64,000 bases of DNA from Paraprevotella clara YIT 11840 (lineage in GTDB: Bacteria > Bacteroidota > Bacteroidia > Bacteroidales > Bacteroidaceae): contig NZ_JH376595.1 of assembly GCF_000233955.1 (NCBI RefSeq), positions 43,669 to 107,668 on the forward strand. The letters run 5' to 3'. The stretch's first letter is position 1. Every line of letters begins with the position of its first letter. The notes below the pieces were generated by a model. The model was not told the DNA's origin. It saw only the letters and a program-made list of their open reading frames with translations, and ran no database searches. Made by a program: the position numbers and the translations under genes. Below, in pieces: positions 52,972 through 61,827 of this stretch.

Positions 52972-53796
52972 ATGAGGTTAAGAAGTTTGTTGTTCCTTTG
53001 GGGATTTTTGGGTCTCTCGGTGGGAAGTTCGGTTGCGCAGGACATGGAGAGGGAGAAAGAGTATCTGCGCAAGGATAGCATGTTGTGGGAAGCGTACGAA
53101 CAGCGTCATCAGGAAATGGCTGCATTATGGGACAAATATCCCGAGATGCAGGATAGTTTGCAGGCGGCCTTTAATTCCTTTTATGATGCTACGTTGAAAA
53201 GGAACCGGGAGTTGGCCATGGAATATGCTTCTACGCCCAGCGGTTTGCAACGCCTGTACATGTGTCGGTTGGATATTCCTAAAAAAGTGCTTGTACATAT
53301 CTTAGATACGTTAGGCACGGGAATGCGAGAGTCTTTTTATGGAAGGAATATCCAGGAACATATTCGGATGCGCCAGATTGAGGAAAGGGATAGCCTTTGG
53401 GAGTTTCCTTGCTATCGGGACGACGGGAATATTTTCGATTGGCACGGGCTGAAGGGCAGACCTGTGTTGCTGCTTTATGGCGGATTGGGATGCATGGGAG
53501 AAGATGGTCGTAAGGAATTGGAACTTTTACGAAGGCAAATATCTTTGGAGGATTTGCAGATTGTGGTTTATTGGCCATGCAGGTCATTGAAGGACCTGCA
53601 AGAGGTTAAAAAAGTATTTCCTTTTGATTTTATTTTCGTATCAGATTTTAAGTTGGACGACAGTCCCATGAAAATAAAATATGGTGCGCAGGCCACACCT
53701 ACTTGTTTCTTGACAGATGAGCATCACGTCGTAAAGGTAAAATGTGGTGGACTGCGTATGGATTTATTCGACAAATATATTAAAAGAAACGAATGA
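52972..53796 (+). CDS. Exported thioredoxin-fold protein lacking a CxxC motif
   Basis: 274 residues. A signal peptide ends near SSVAQ (about 22). A charged helical half (25-150) is followed by a thioredoxin-like segment with VLLLYGGLGCMGEDGRKELELLRR, where a single Cys replaces CxxC, and a cis-Pro-like ATPTCFLTD near residue 245. GGAGGAGGT (52952-52960) is an unusually strong ribosome site for this phylum. Its stop overlaps the AlaX start by 4 bases. Function unknown. Confidence 0.72.
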   Translation: MRLRSLLFLWGFLGLSVGSSVAQDMEREKEYLRKDSMLWEAYEQRHQEMAALWDKYPEMQDSLQAAFNSFYDATLKRNRELAMEYASTPSGLQRLYMCRLDIPKKVLVHILDTLGTGMRESFYGRNIQEHIRMRQIEERDSLWEFPCYRDDGNIFDWHGLKGRPVLLLYGGLGCMGEDGRKELELLRRQISLEDLQIVVYWPCRSLKDLQEVKKVFPFDFIFVSDFKLDDSPMKIKYGAQATPTCFLTDEHHVVKVKCGGLRMDLFDKYIKRNE

Positions 53797-54275
53797 CAAC
53801 AGAGAAGGAAGTGACTTTAAACGCCCATAACAAGGTGGAATATCCTCCGATGCACACTTGTGAGCATATCCTGAACCAGACGATGGTCAGGATGTTCGGT
53901 TGCGAACGGTCGAGGAATGCACATATAGAGCGGAAAAAAAGTAAGATTAACTATGATTTGGCGGATGAGCCGACGGAAGAGCAGATTGCAGAGATAGCCC
54001 GGAAAGTGAATGAAGTCATTGCGGCTGATTTACCGGTGACGTACGCCTACGTATCGCGTGATGCTGTTCCCGACAACGTTCCGCTCGACAAATTACCTGA
54101 TGCTGCGGAGGATACCTTGCGCTTGGTCAGGGTGGGGGATTATGATGTCTGTGCCTGTATCGGTGCCCATGTGGAACATACGGCACAGATTGGCCGGTTC
54201 CATATCAACAGCACGAGCTACAAGGACGGACAATTCCGGATTGTGTTCAAACTGTTGGATACGGTTTGGGAATAG
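53793..54275 (+). CDS. AlaX-type alanyl-tRNA editing domain protein
   Basis: 160-residue stand-alone editing protein related to the AlaRS/ThrRS second additional domain; hydrolyses mischarged Ser- or Gly-tRNA-Ala. The zinc site is HTCEH (21-25) plus C122 and H126 in CACIGAHVEHT. Start ATG at 53793 overlaps the previous stop (ATGA). Being cotranscribed with serB, which raises serine, would make sense for a serine-mischarging editor; that is inference. Confidence 0.88.
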   Translation: MTTEKEVTLNAHNKVEYPPMHTCEHILNQTMVRMFGCERSRNAHIERKKSKINYDLADEPTEEQIAEIARKVNEVIAADLPVTYAYVSRDAVPDNVPLDKLPDAAEDTLRLVRVGDYDVCACIGAHVEHTAQIGRFHINSTSYKDGQFRIVFKLLDTVWE

Positions 54276-54301
54276 TTTTGCAGACGGGCAGACATAGAAA
54301 A

Positions 54302-54321
54302 AGGCTCTCTCACGAGAGCCT
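54302..54321. terminator. Terminator of the DUF2023 gene
   Basis: AGGCTCTC/GAGAGCCT (54302-54309, 54314-54321), 4-base loop; on the minus strand followed by TTTTTC. It may also end the serB transcript. Confidence 0.7.
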
Positions 54322-54374
54322 GATCCCAAATTTAAATCCAAAACGATATAAAGAAATTGTATGAAAAGTGGTTA

Positions 54375-54752
54375 TTATGATACTTTTTGTGTGCATGCCG
54401 TCCGCTTGCAGAAGCGTTCGCATTGCATGCAGATGTCATAACCCAACAGGGCACCGAGGATAAAATCCTCTTCCGGGCTGAGTTGTTGTAAAGGGCGGGT
54501 AATCATCCTCCGCACCACCTCGATACATTCACTACGGCCGAAAAAGACATTCGTACGTCCGTTACCGACTTCTTGTAGTTCGAAATCAATATCTTCAGCT
54601 TTCAGGCGCTTGACCGCTTCGCCGACATATCGGTCGTTCACGGTAAAGAGAATCATCCGGCGAACTCCTTTTTTGTATTCGTAGATGTGGTTGGCAAAGA
54701 CCCGCATGGCGGAAATCCCTGTATGTCTGTTTCTCTCGGATAGTGCGTCCAT
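54375..54752 (-). CDS. DUF2023 family protein
   Basis: 125 residues from the ATG at 54752; the TTG at 54779 overlaps the -7 box and is rejected. Small soluble alpha/beta protein with a Cys-rich end (CMQCERFCKRTACTQ). DUF2023 proteins lie next to flavodoxin genes in Bacteroidetes, and the flavodoxin gene is 119 bases upstream here. Function unknown; a role with flavodoxin is inferred from that linkage. Confidence 0.82.
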   Translation of the reverse strand: MDALSERNRHTGISAMRVFANHIYEYKKGVRRMILFTVNDRYVGEAVKRLKAEDIDFELQEVGNGRTNVFFGRSECIEVVRRMITRPLQQLSPEEDFILGALLGYDICMQCERFCKRTACTQKVS

Positions 54753-54776
54753 TGGTGAATGTTTCGTTTGTGGTTG

Positions 54777-54784
54777 CAAAATTA
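54777..54784 (-). promoter_or_regulatory. -7 box TAATTTTG of the DUF2023 gene
   Basis: Exact consensus on the minus strand, 24 bases before the ATG at 54752. Confidence 0.6.
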
Positions 54785-54871
54785 AGTGATAATTTAAAGT
54801 TTTGCAATAGCTAAAATCTATGATTATTCAGGTCGCAACCTTATAGCCCTTTACTTGTTTTTAAGTATGCT

Positions 54872-55378
54872 TTAAGCCATTTCCGCTTCAATTTGCTTAG
54901 CCCAGTTTGCAATTCGGGCTTCGCTCTTGTCACTCTCGTTTACGTCGTCAAGTGCCAGACCGATGAAATCATCACCGTCCACGGCTGTAGAAGAAGTAAA
55001 CGTGTAGTCGGCAGTCGGGACTTTCCCTATGAAGGTACAGCCGCTATCAGCCAAGGCATCGTGGATATGGGTCATGGCTTCGCAGAATGTGTCGCCGTAT
55101 GACTCTCCGTCACCGCAAGCGAAAAGAGCTACTTTTTTACCTGTCAAGTCGGCTTTCTTCAGAATCTCTACTCCGTCGTACCAATCATCTTGCAGGTCTC
55201 CGCATCCCCATGTGGACGAGCCGAGAATCAGCACATCGTTATTCTCCAAATCTTCCTTGGTCATTTCTGTTACGTTGTGCACGTTGTCGTTACTCATGCC
55301 CAGTGCTTGTGCGATACTGGCGGCCAAGGTTTCGCAAGTTCCTGTGGTGGAACCATAATAAATAGTCATTTTTTTCAT
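54872..55378 (-). CDS. fldA: Flavodoxin
   Basis: 168-residue FMN electron carrier. The phosphate-binding loop is STTGTCET (10-17), the isoalloxazine loops are LGSSTWGCGDLQDDWYDG and CGDGESYGDTFCEA. Carries low-potential electrons, for example to or from ferredoxin/NADP reductase or radical-SAM enzymes. Own -7 box at 55439-55446. Confidence 0.95.
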   Translation of the reverse strand: MKKMTIYYGSTTGTCETLAASIAQALGMSNDNVHNVTEMTKEDLENNDVLILGSSTWGCGDLQDDWYDGVEILKKADLTGKKVALFACGDGESYGDTFCEAMTHIHDALADSGCTFIGKVPTADYTFTSSTAVDGDDFIGLALDDVNESDKSEARIANWAKQIEAEMA

Positions 55379-55438
55379 CTCGTTGTTGTAGTTTTGTTTA
55401 ATCGTTTATTAATGGCATATTGTTTTCTTCTGTCACTG

Positions 55439-55446
55439 CAAAGGTA
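55439..55446 (-). promoter_or_regulatory. -7 box TACCTTTG of fldA
   Basis: Exact consensus on the minus strand, 60 bases before the fldA ATG; an imperfect hairpin (55451-55506) abuts it upstream. Confidence 0.6.
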
Positions 55447-55450
55447 GAAC

Positions 55451-55506
55451 GTAAAGCGGGAATCTGCAATCGCCGGATTTGGTGATTTTGCAGGTTCCCG
55501 CTTTAC
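55451..55506. terminator. Large hairpin between amylase and fldA
   Basis: GTAAAGCGGGAATCTGCAATC (first 20 bases from 55451) pairs with GTTCCCGCTTTAC (to 55506) and preceding bases, about 19 pairs with few mismatches. No T-run, so termination is uncertain; it directly precedes the fldA -7 box. Confidence 0.5.
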
Positions 55507-55551
55507 TCTATAATAATGACCTTGGACTTCCCGTTAGGTACTTTTTAGCTA

Positions 55552-57243
55552 CTAAAGCTTAATTTTTAAGATTTTGCCACTATATGCAGGTATGTCCGTT
55601 AGTACACATTGATTAGCGTTGAACGTGATATATTCTTTATCTCCACTTAGAAGCTCGGTTGCTATGATTTCTCCTTTCTCTTGGATTTGGAAAAATTCGA
55701 ATAAATGGTGGGGAAGATTGACTGCTGTATGTTTCTCGGAATCCTCGAAGTTGGCAAGGACAATCAGCAGGTCTTTGTCTTTACGTCGGACAAAAGCATA
55801 ACATTTGTCGGCATTAAACAGGTCCGAGCCGTTATTGGCGTACATCAGGTCATAGAAATCCCCTTCCCTCAAGGCTCTTTCTCTGTTGCATAATCTAAGC
55901 ACTTGGGTATAGAATGCCTGCAAGGCAAGTTCCTGGGCTGTGAGTTTATCGGTATCGAATTTACCTTTGTTGCGCCACCGCCTGATGGTATCTACATGCC
56001 AGTAGTCGAAAATCGTGGTGCGCCCGTCTTTGCCGCTGAATCCTTCTGCGTCCATTCCCCGTTCACCTAATTCTTGCCCGAAGTAAATCATCATGGGATT
56101 TCTCCCCATACATGCGCTGACCAACAGAGCCGGGCGGCCTTTTTCTGCATTTCCTGCAAAAAAATCGGAGGCCAATCGTTGCTCATCGTGGTTTTCGAGG
56201 AAGTTCAGCATGCGGTCTTTGATGTCGTCTACGCTTTGCCAACATCCTGTAATCTGACGCGCGGAGGCATAGCCGCAAACGACTCCGCGGAGCGTGTCGT
56301 ATAATCCTACCTTATCATATAAATAATCAAATCCTCCTTTATAGATGTAGTTACGATATTCGTTCGGGTTATATACTTCGGCAATGAATACAAGGGAAGG
56401 GTAATGGCATTTGATTTGCGGAATGGCCCATTCCCAGAATTCGACAGGAACCATCTCTGCCATATCGCAACGGAAGCCGTCTATACCTTTTCCGGCCCAA
56501 AACAGCAGAATGTCACGCATCTTAAACCACGTGGAAGGTATCGGGTCGAAGTGCCGTCCCCTTCCGTTACAATAATCTATTCCGTAGTTCAGTTTTATCG
56601 TTTCGTACCAGTCGTTGCGTCCCGGAGAGGGGGAAAAATTGTCATTGCCTGTAGCTTTGGCCGGACACTCTTCGTATGGGACCGGTGCACTGCCTTGCAG
56701 ATCGAAGCCGGGTTGAAACGGGTGTCCGGGAATGTAATAGAAGTTGTTTTGGGGAGAGAAGGATAGGTTTTGGTCATCCTCTTCCCCGAGATCTTTCACG
56801 CCTTCAGGTCTGCTGGCGGATTGATATTGGCGTGCCACATGGTTGGGAACGAAATCGATGATGACTTTCAAACCGGCATCATGCGTACGGTATATCAGGT
56901 TTTGAAACTCCTTCATCCGTTTCTCGGGTTTTGTGGCTAAGTCCGGGTCTACGTCATAATAGTCTTTAATGGCGTATGGGGAACCGGCTTTCCCTTTTAC
57001 AATGGCAGGATGGTCGGACGGAATTCCGTATGAGGTATAGTCTGTTTGTGTGGCATGTGCAATGACCCCTGTATACCAAATATGCGTTGCTCCAAGCTTT
57101 TGGATTTCCGTTAATGCTTTTTGGGTAAAATCAGCGAAGTGCCCGCATCCGTTCTCTGTCTTGTTACCGTGGGGGATGCATGCCGTCTTGTCGTTTCCGA
57201 AAAGGCGGGTGAACACCTGATAAATAATCATCTTGTTTTTCAT
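55552..57243 (-). CDS. Cytoplasmic alpha-amylase family (GH13) enzyme
   Basis: 563 residues without a signal peptide. TIM-barrel GH13 with nucleophile Asp260 (GIDGFRCDMAE), acid/base Glu289 (VFIAEVYNP) and transition-state Asp353 (FLENHDEQR), plus the conserved region I FVPNH (131-135) and a C-terminal beta domain. It probably acts on maltodextrin or glycogen inside the cell; the exact specificity is open. It lies 76 bases downstream of fabD, across a terminator. Confidence 0.93.
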   Translation of the reverse strand: MKNKMIIYQVFTRLFGNDKTACIPHGNKTENGCGHFADFTQKALTEIQKLGATHIWYTGVIAHATQTDYTSYGIPSDHPAIVKGKAGSPYAIKDYYDVDPDLATKPEKRMKEFQNLIYRTHDAGLKVIIDFVPNHVARQYQSASRPEGVKDLGEEDDQNLSFSPQNNFYYIPGHPFQPGFDLQGSAPVPYEECPAKATGNDNFSPSPGRNDWYETIKLNYGIDYCNGRGRHFDPIPSTWFKMRDILLFWAGKGIDGFRCDMAEMVPVEFWEWAIPQIKCHYPSLVFIAEVYNPNEYRNYIYKGGFDYLYDKVGLYDTLRGVVCGYASARQITGCWQSVDDIKDRMLNFLENHDEQRLASDFFAGNAEKGRPALLVSACMGRNPMMIYFGQELGERGMDAEGFSGKDGRTTIFDYWHVDTIRRWRNKGKFDTDKLTAQELALQAFYTQVLRLCNRERALREGDFYDLMYANNGSDLFNADKCYAFVRRKDKDLLIVLANFEDSEKHTAVNLPHHLFEFFQIQEKGEIIATELLSGDKEYITFNANQCVLTDIPAYSGKILKIKL

Positions 57244-57265
57244 ATATCAATGGATTAGTCGTCAA

Positions 57266-57303
57266 TAAAAATCCCCTTGCCGTTTTTTTTGAGGCAAGGG
57301 GAT
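57266..57303 (-). terminator. Terminator of fabD
   Basis: ATCCCCTTGCC (57271-57281) and GGCAAGGGGAT (57293-57303) pair perfectly, 11-base A/T-rich loop; on the minus strand TTTTTATT follows. Confidence 0.85.
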
Positions 57304-57319
57304 AGCTGTTCGAGTTGGT

Positions 57320-58219
57320 TTAGGCTTGAATACCATGAGCTGTCACGGCATCATTTCCTTTGGCAATCTTTCCAATCATGCCTTGCAGGACTTTGCCCGG
57401 ACCGCACTCCGTGAAATCCGTGGCACCGGCTGCAATCATGTTCTGCACCTCTTGCGTCCAACGCACAGAAGCCGTGAGTTGGGCAATCAGGTTAGCCTTT
57501 ATTTCTTCTGCATCCGTATGAGCCTGTGCGTCTACGTTTTGGTATACGGCACATTTAGGTGTATTGAACGTAGTTGCCTCTATGGCTGCTTGCAGTTCGT
57601 CTTTGGCCGGTTGCATCAAAGGCGAGTGGAACGCACCGCCCACCGGTAACAAGAGTGCACGTTTGGCACCGGCTGCTTTCAGTTTTTCGCATGCAGCCTT
57701 GACAGCTTCCACATTGCCACTGATTACCAACTGTCCGGGGCAATTATAATTGGCCGGAACCACTACATTGTTTTCCGTATTGATTTCCGTGCAGACGTTC
57801 TCGATTGTGGCATCATCCAAGCCGACAATGGCCGCCATCGTAGAAGGGGCAGCCTCGCATGCCTTTTGCATGGCCATGGCACGGGCGTAAACCAATTTCA
57901 GACCATCCTCAAAGTTCAGGGCACCGGCTGCTACCAACGCGGAGAATTCTCCTAAAGAATGGCCGGCCACCATGTCAGGAGCGAAATCTTCTCCCATGCA
58001 CAAAGCTGAAATGACAGAATGGAGGAATACGGCGGGTTGCGTCACTTTTGTCTGTTTCAACTCCTCGTCCGTACCACTGAACATGATGTCCGTAATGCGG
58101 AATCCTAAAATATCGTTTGCCTTTTCAAATAGCTCTTTTGCCAGCGGATTGTTGTCGTACAGGTCTTTGCCCATACCTACAAATTGTGCTCCCTGTCCGG
58201 GAAATACAAATGCTTTCAT
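57320..58219 (-). CDS. fabD: Malonyl-CoA:ACP transacylase
   Basis: Loads malonyl groups on acyl carrier protein for fatty acid synthesis. 299 residues. Nucleophile Ser88 in GHSLGEFSAL, His in GGAFHSPLM, the PGQGAQ motif at the N-terminus, and a C-terminal ECGPGKVLQG. It has its own -7 box (58266-58273) and terminator, so it stands alone rather than in a fab cluster. Confidence 0.97.
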   Translation of the reverse strand: MKAFVFPGQGAQFVGMGKDLYDNNPLAKELFEKANDILGFRITDIMFSGTDEELKQTKVTQPAVFLHSVISALCMGEDFAPDMVAGHSLGEFSALVAAGALNFEDGLKLVYARAMAMQKACEAAPSTMAAIVGLDDATIENVCTEINTENNVVVPANYNCPGQLVISGNVEAVKAACEKLKAAGAKRALLLPVGGAFHSPLMQPAKDELQAAIEATTFNTPKCAVYQNVDAQAHTDAEEIKANLIAQLTASVRWTQEVQNMIAAGATDFTECGPGKVLQGMIGKIAKGNDAVTAHGIQA

Positions 58220-58265
58220 ATAATTTAAATCTTATCTAATGTATGTTTGTTCATCAATCTGGTTG

Positions 58266-58273
58266 CAAATTTA
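58266..58273 (-). promoter_or_regulatory. -7 box TAAATTTG of fabD
   Basis: Exact consensus on the minus strand, 46 bases before the fabD ATG. Confidence 0.6.
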
Positions 58274-58281
58274 ATAAAAAC

Positions 58282-59100
58282 TTACTTAATCATCAGCTTT
58301 TTGGGATTAAAAAAGTGATTTAACGGGCCGTGTCCTTTTCCGATGGTGACGTCTTTTCCGTAAAACAGGGCATCCGTGAGGTATTTTTTCCCTAAACCGA
58401 CAGCCTCCGGTAAGGGGATACCTTGGCCGATGTAAGCCGCAATAGCAGAAGAAAGCGTGCATCCGGTTCCGTGGGTATTAGCGGAGTTTATTTTGGCGGA
58501 GTGGTAGCGGTGAATGTCTTCCGGAGTATTGCCGCAGACCAGAATATCCGTCATATCGCCCCCTTCCAAATGTCCTCCTTTTATTAATACGGACCGACAA
58601 CCGTAAGTAAGGATCTGCCGTCCGGCGTTTGCCATATCTTCTATGTTCCGGATAGGGATACCGGACAGTATTTCGGCCTCCGGCAGGTTGGGGGTCACTA
58701 AAGTACAATGGGGGATTAGGCGGTCGCGCATGACATGCAATGCTTCGGGTTTTACCAAAGAATAGCCACTACTTGAGACTAAAACCGGATCGAAGACGGT
58801 CGGAAGGCGATTGCTTGATAAGAAATCGGCAATGACCGCAATGATACCTTCGTCCGTCACCATCCCTATTTTCAAGGCATCTATTTGCATATCTTCGGTT
58901 ACGGCCTGTATTTGTTCCTTGACAATTTGAGCCGGAATAGGATATACGTTTTTCACTCCGCATGTGTTTTGTACGGTAACGGCCGTGACGATGCTGGCAG
59001 CATAGCATCCCAAAGCGGAAATCGTCTTGATGTCTGCCTGAATACCGGCTCCTCCGCTGCAATCGGAACCGGCAATGCTTAAAACGGTGGTATATTTCAT
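58282..59100 (-). CDS. thiD: Hydroxymethylpyrimidine/phosphomethylpyrimidine kinase
   Basis: Phosphorylates HMP and HMP-P for thiamine synthesis. 272 residues from the ATG at 59100 (MKYTTVLSIAGSD). Ribokinase-like motifs: SIAGSDCSGGAGIQAD (8-23), DPVLVSSSG and the anion-hole GTGCTLSSAIA near residue 210. An upstream TTG gives a long, implausible extension across the -7 box at 59110-59117. No thiamine riboswitch is recognisable in the 145-base gap. Confidence 0.95.
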   Translation of the reverse strand: MKYTTVLSIAGSDCSGGAGIQADIKTISALGCYAASIVTAVTVQNTCGVKNVYPIPAQIVKEQIQAVTEDMQIDALKIGMVTDEGIIAVIADFLSSNRLPTVFDPVLVSSSGYSLVKPEALHVMRDRLIPHCTLVTPNLPEAEILSGIPIRNIEDMANAGRQILTYGCRSVLIKGGHLEGGDMTDILVCGNTPEDIHRYHSAKINSANTHGTGCTLSSAIAAYIGQGIPLPEAVGLGKKYLTDALFYGKDVTIGKGHGPLNHFFNPKKLMIK

Positions 59101-59109
59101 TTGTATGTG

Positions 59110-59117
59110 CAAAAGTA
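59110..59117 (-). promoter_or_regulatory. -7 box TACTTTTG of thiD
   Basis: Exact consensus on the minus strand only 9 bases before the ATG, so the leader is very short. Confidence 0.6.
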
Positions 59118-59206
59118 CGCGAATGTTTGGCTGAATGCAAATAAAACAGGGAAAAAGAAGATGAAAATATCGTGTATATTTATGCATGGAATTAGAAAAA
59201 TAGTTG

Positions 59207-59214
59207 TAATTTTG
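59207..59214 (+). promoter_or_regulatory. -7 box TAATTTTG of the guanylyltransferase gene
   Basis: Exact consensus, 31 bases before the ATG at 59246. Confidence 0.6.
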
Positions 59215-59245
59215 TAACTTAACTTATTCTCGTGAATATAGAACC

Positions 59246-60307
59246 ATGGAAAGAAGTAATAATCATTTGGTAATTATGGCCGGTGGCATAGGTAGCCGCT
59301 TTTGGCCGATGAGTACTCCGGAGTGCCCGAAACAGTTTATCGATGTATTGGGATGCGGACGTACGTTGTTGCAATTGACTGCGGATCGTTTTAAAAGGAT
59401 TTGTTTTCCGGAAAACATTTGGGTGGTGACGTCCGAAGCTTATGCGGATATTGTACGTGAACAGTTACCGGAAATTCCGGAATCCAACATATTGAAGGAA
59501 CCTTGCCGAAGGAATACGGCGCCTTGCATTGCTTACGTGAGTTGGCGTATCAAGAAGTTGAATCCGAAAGCCAATGTGGTTGTCACGCCGAGCGATCATA
59601 TCGTCATGGATGTGGCCGAGTTTGAACGTGTGATAACTTCCGGTTTGGCATTTACGGCGGAGACGGACTCTATTTTGACTTTGGGCATGAAGCCGAATCG
59701 TCCGGAAACTGGATACGGATATATTCAGGCTGACTTGGGTTTTGCATCGGCACGTAACAAGGAGATTTATCGGGTGGATTCTTTTAAGGAAAAGCCTGAT
59801 TTTGCCACGGCAAGCCGCTATATCCAAAAGAATAATTATTTCTGGAATGCCGGAATATTCGTGTGGAACGTCAGTACGATTGTCAACGCCTTCCGTGTGT
59901 ATCAGCCCGCTATCGCGCAGATTTTCGAGCAGCTTATGCCCATATATGGCAGCGAGCAGGAACAGGAAGCCATCAACCGTGATTTTCCGAAGTGTGAGAA
60001 TATATCGGTGGATTATGCCATCATGGAGAAAGTAGAAGAGATATTCGTGCTTCCGGCTAACTTCGGATGGAGTGATTTAGGCACGTGGGGCTCTTTGTAT
60101 GAGCATACGCCTCAAGACGCTTATGGTAATGCTTGTATCGGAAAGAATATTTCAGTGTATGATACGCATAACTGTATGATTCATACCACTCAGGAGAAAA
60201 AAGTCGTAATACAAGGTCTGGATGGTTTCATTGTGGCAGAAAAGAACGATACTTTGCTCATCTGTAAATTGTCGGAAGAGCAACGCATCAAGCAATTCAG
60301 CGAATGA
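59246..60307 (+). CDS. manC: Mannose-1-phosphate guanylyltransferase
   Basis: Makes GDP-mannose from mannose-1-phosphate and GTP, the donor for mannose and fucose in surface glycans. 353 residues, the short form without the isomerase domain. The nucleotide-binding signature is MAGGIGSRFWPMSTPECPKQF (11-31), with RNTAPCIAY and GYGYI. Start ATG at 59246. It supplies sugar for clusters like the glycosyltransferase genes at 40.9-45.6 kb, though linkage is indirect. Confidence 0.93.
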   Translation: MERSNNHLVIMAGGIGSRFWPMSTPECPKQFIDVLGCGRTLLQLTADRFKRICFPENIWVVTSEAYADIVREQLPEIPESNILKEPCRRNTAPCIAYVSWRIKKLNPKANVVVTPSDHIVMDVAEFERVITSGLAFTAETDSILTLGMKPNRPETGYGYIQADLGFASARNKEIYRVDSFKEKPDFATASRYIQKNNYFWNAGIFVWNVSTIVNAFRVYQPAIAQIFEQLMPIYGSEQEQEAINRDFPKCENISVDYAIMEKVEEIFVLPANFGWSDLGTWGSLYEHTPQDAYGNACIGKNISVYDTHNCMIHTTQEKKVVIQGLDGFIVAEKNDTLLICKLSEEQRIKQFSE

Positions 60308-60317
60308 CAGGAAATAT

Positions 60318-60365
60318 GCCCATGTGGAGAGACGGTGCGAAAGCTTCTTTTCACATGGGTTTTAC
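60318..60365. terminator. Terminator after manC
   Basis: CCCATGTG (60319-60326) and its complement (60352-60359) with a 25-base loop, then TTTT. The right arm overlaps the end of the convergent TPR gene. Confidence 0.6.
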
Positions 60366-61826
60366 AGGTGCGGATGAGTCCGGATTAAAGTGTGTGAATA
60401 TGTCGCTGTGAGTTAAGACGTACTGATAGAAGTCCTTGGCTTCCACTTCTTCCGGGATGAATCGTCCCACGGTGTATTCCAATGCTTCAGGAGCTTTTTC
60501 ACAAGCAATTTTCAGAAAGACGATGAATTCCTGATAACGGTTTTGCATCAGCGCACAATAGGCCAGATAGGCGTATGCTTTTTGACTTTCCTTGTCTTGT
60601 GAAGCATCGCGATTCAGCGTATACAAGAAATGTTCTCTCGCCCTTTCGTACAGTTTGTTTTCCACTAAAGACAAGCCGACGAGAAAATGGGCCTCCGAAG
60701 GGTCTTCGTGGCTTTGGATAAATGTGTTGTAGCATTCGAGGGCTTCGTTTTCTCTCTCGTTTTGCATCAGGATATGCCCTTTGTATAAGTCTGCTTCGTA
60801 ATCCGGATTTATTTCTTTTATCTTGTCGATATATCCAAAGGCTTTGTCTGTATCGTGTAGCCTGCTATACACCTCCGAAAGGTTGGCATATATGTGTTGC
60901 TGTTCCGTAGAATAACCTTGGGATAATTCTTCGGCTTTAAGTAATTGGCTTAAGGCTTCGTCGTAGCGTTCGAGTGCGGAGAGGCACACCCCGTCGAAAA
61001 GATAAGGAATTTCATTGGACGGATGTTCCTTGAAATATCGGAGATAAAGTTGGTGGGCTTCGTCGAGATTCTGTTGTTGAAGCAGGCTGTTGGCCTTCAG
61101 CAAAAGAGCTTGGGCGTCGTGCTCGTCTATAGCCAATGCAAAATCAGCCGTTTCCATGGTTTTGGAAAAGTCTTCGCATACGAAATAGGCTTCGCCCAAT
61201 GAGTGCCATGCATTAAGGTTGTAAGGGTTGATGTCCAACAAACTATTTAATATCTCGATAGCCTCTTTCGGACGATTGGAAGAGATGAGGTGGTCTGCCT
61301 TGAGTTTCAGAAACTTCTCGTTGTCCGGTTCCATGTCGAGCGCCCGTTGTCCCCATTGAGCTGCCTGTTCCAAATAACCGTAATCCAAAAACAGTGTAGC
61401 CGTGTCGTATGCAAACAAAGCGGCATCTTCTTCTTCCGTTTCGGCTTTTTCGGACAGGTATGTGGTGGCTTCCTGTTCTTTTCCTTCACGCAACAGCAAT
61501 TCTGCGTTGAGGAATATGACTTCGCGGTCGTTGGGATCCGTAATACAGTCGCGTATGGTTTTGGCACCTTCGATGTCGCCGTTGAACATCTTTTGTCGTG
61601 CCAGGAAAATCAAAGGGTCGATACTACCGGGGTGGATGTTCAGGGCGTATTGGATACACGCCATAGCTTTGTCCGTGTCGTTCTGCACGAGATAATACTC
61701 GGCGATGTCAGTCAGTTCGTCTGCTTCCAGATAAACCGACTGACCGCCTTGTAACATCTGCTCGTAAAGAGCCAGATTCTTTTTGAATTCTTCTTCTTGA
61801 AAATACGAGAGGTCTTCTGTCGACAT
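60351..61826 (-). CDS. TPR repeat protein (soluble)
   Basis: 491 residues, no signal peptide, almost entirely helical, with repeated TPR units (for example NTDKAMACIQYALNIHPGS, QAAQWGQRALDMEPDNEKF, RPKEAIEILNSLLDINPYN). It starts 1 base after the glnS stop, so the two are cotranscribed and probably translationally coupled. It probably serves as a protein-binding scaffold; the partner is unknown. Confidence 0.88.
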   Translation of the reverse strand: MSTEDLSYFQEEEFKKNLALYEQMLQGGQSVYLEADELTDIAEYYLVQNDTDKAMACIQYALNIHPGSIDPLIFLARQKMFNGDIEGAKTIRDCITDPNDREVIFLNAELLLREGKEQEATTYLSEKAETEEEDAALFAYDTATLFLDYGYLEQAAQWGQRALDMEPDNEKFLKLKADHLISSNRPKEAIEILNSLLDINPYNLNAWHSLGEAYFVCEDFSKTMETADFALAIDEHDAQALLLKANSLLQQQNLDEAHQLYLRYFKEHPSNEIPYLFDGVCLSALERYDEALSQLLKAEELSQGYSTEQQHIYANLSEVYSRLHDTDKAFGYIDKIKEINPDYEADLYKGHILMQNERENEALECYNTFIQSHEDPSEAHFLVGLSLVENKLYERAREHFLYTLNRDASQDKESQKAYAYLAYCALMQNRYQEFIVFLKIACEKAPEALEYTVGRFIPEEVEAKDFYQYVLTHSDIFTHFNPDSSAPVKPM

Positions 61827-61827
61827 G

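Noticed and set aside
58220..59245. Possible TPP riboswitch upstream of thiD
   Set aside because: The leader is only about 10 bases from the -7 box to the start codon, so there is no room for the aptamer.
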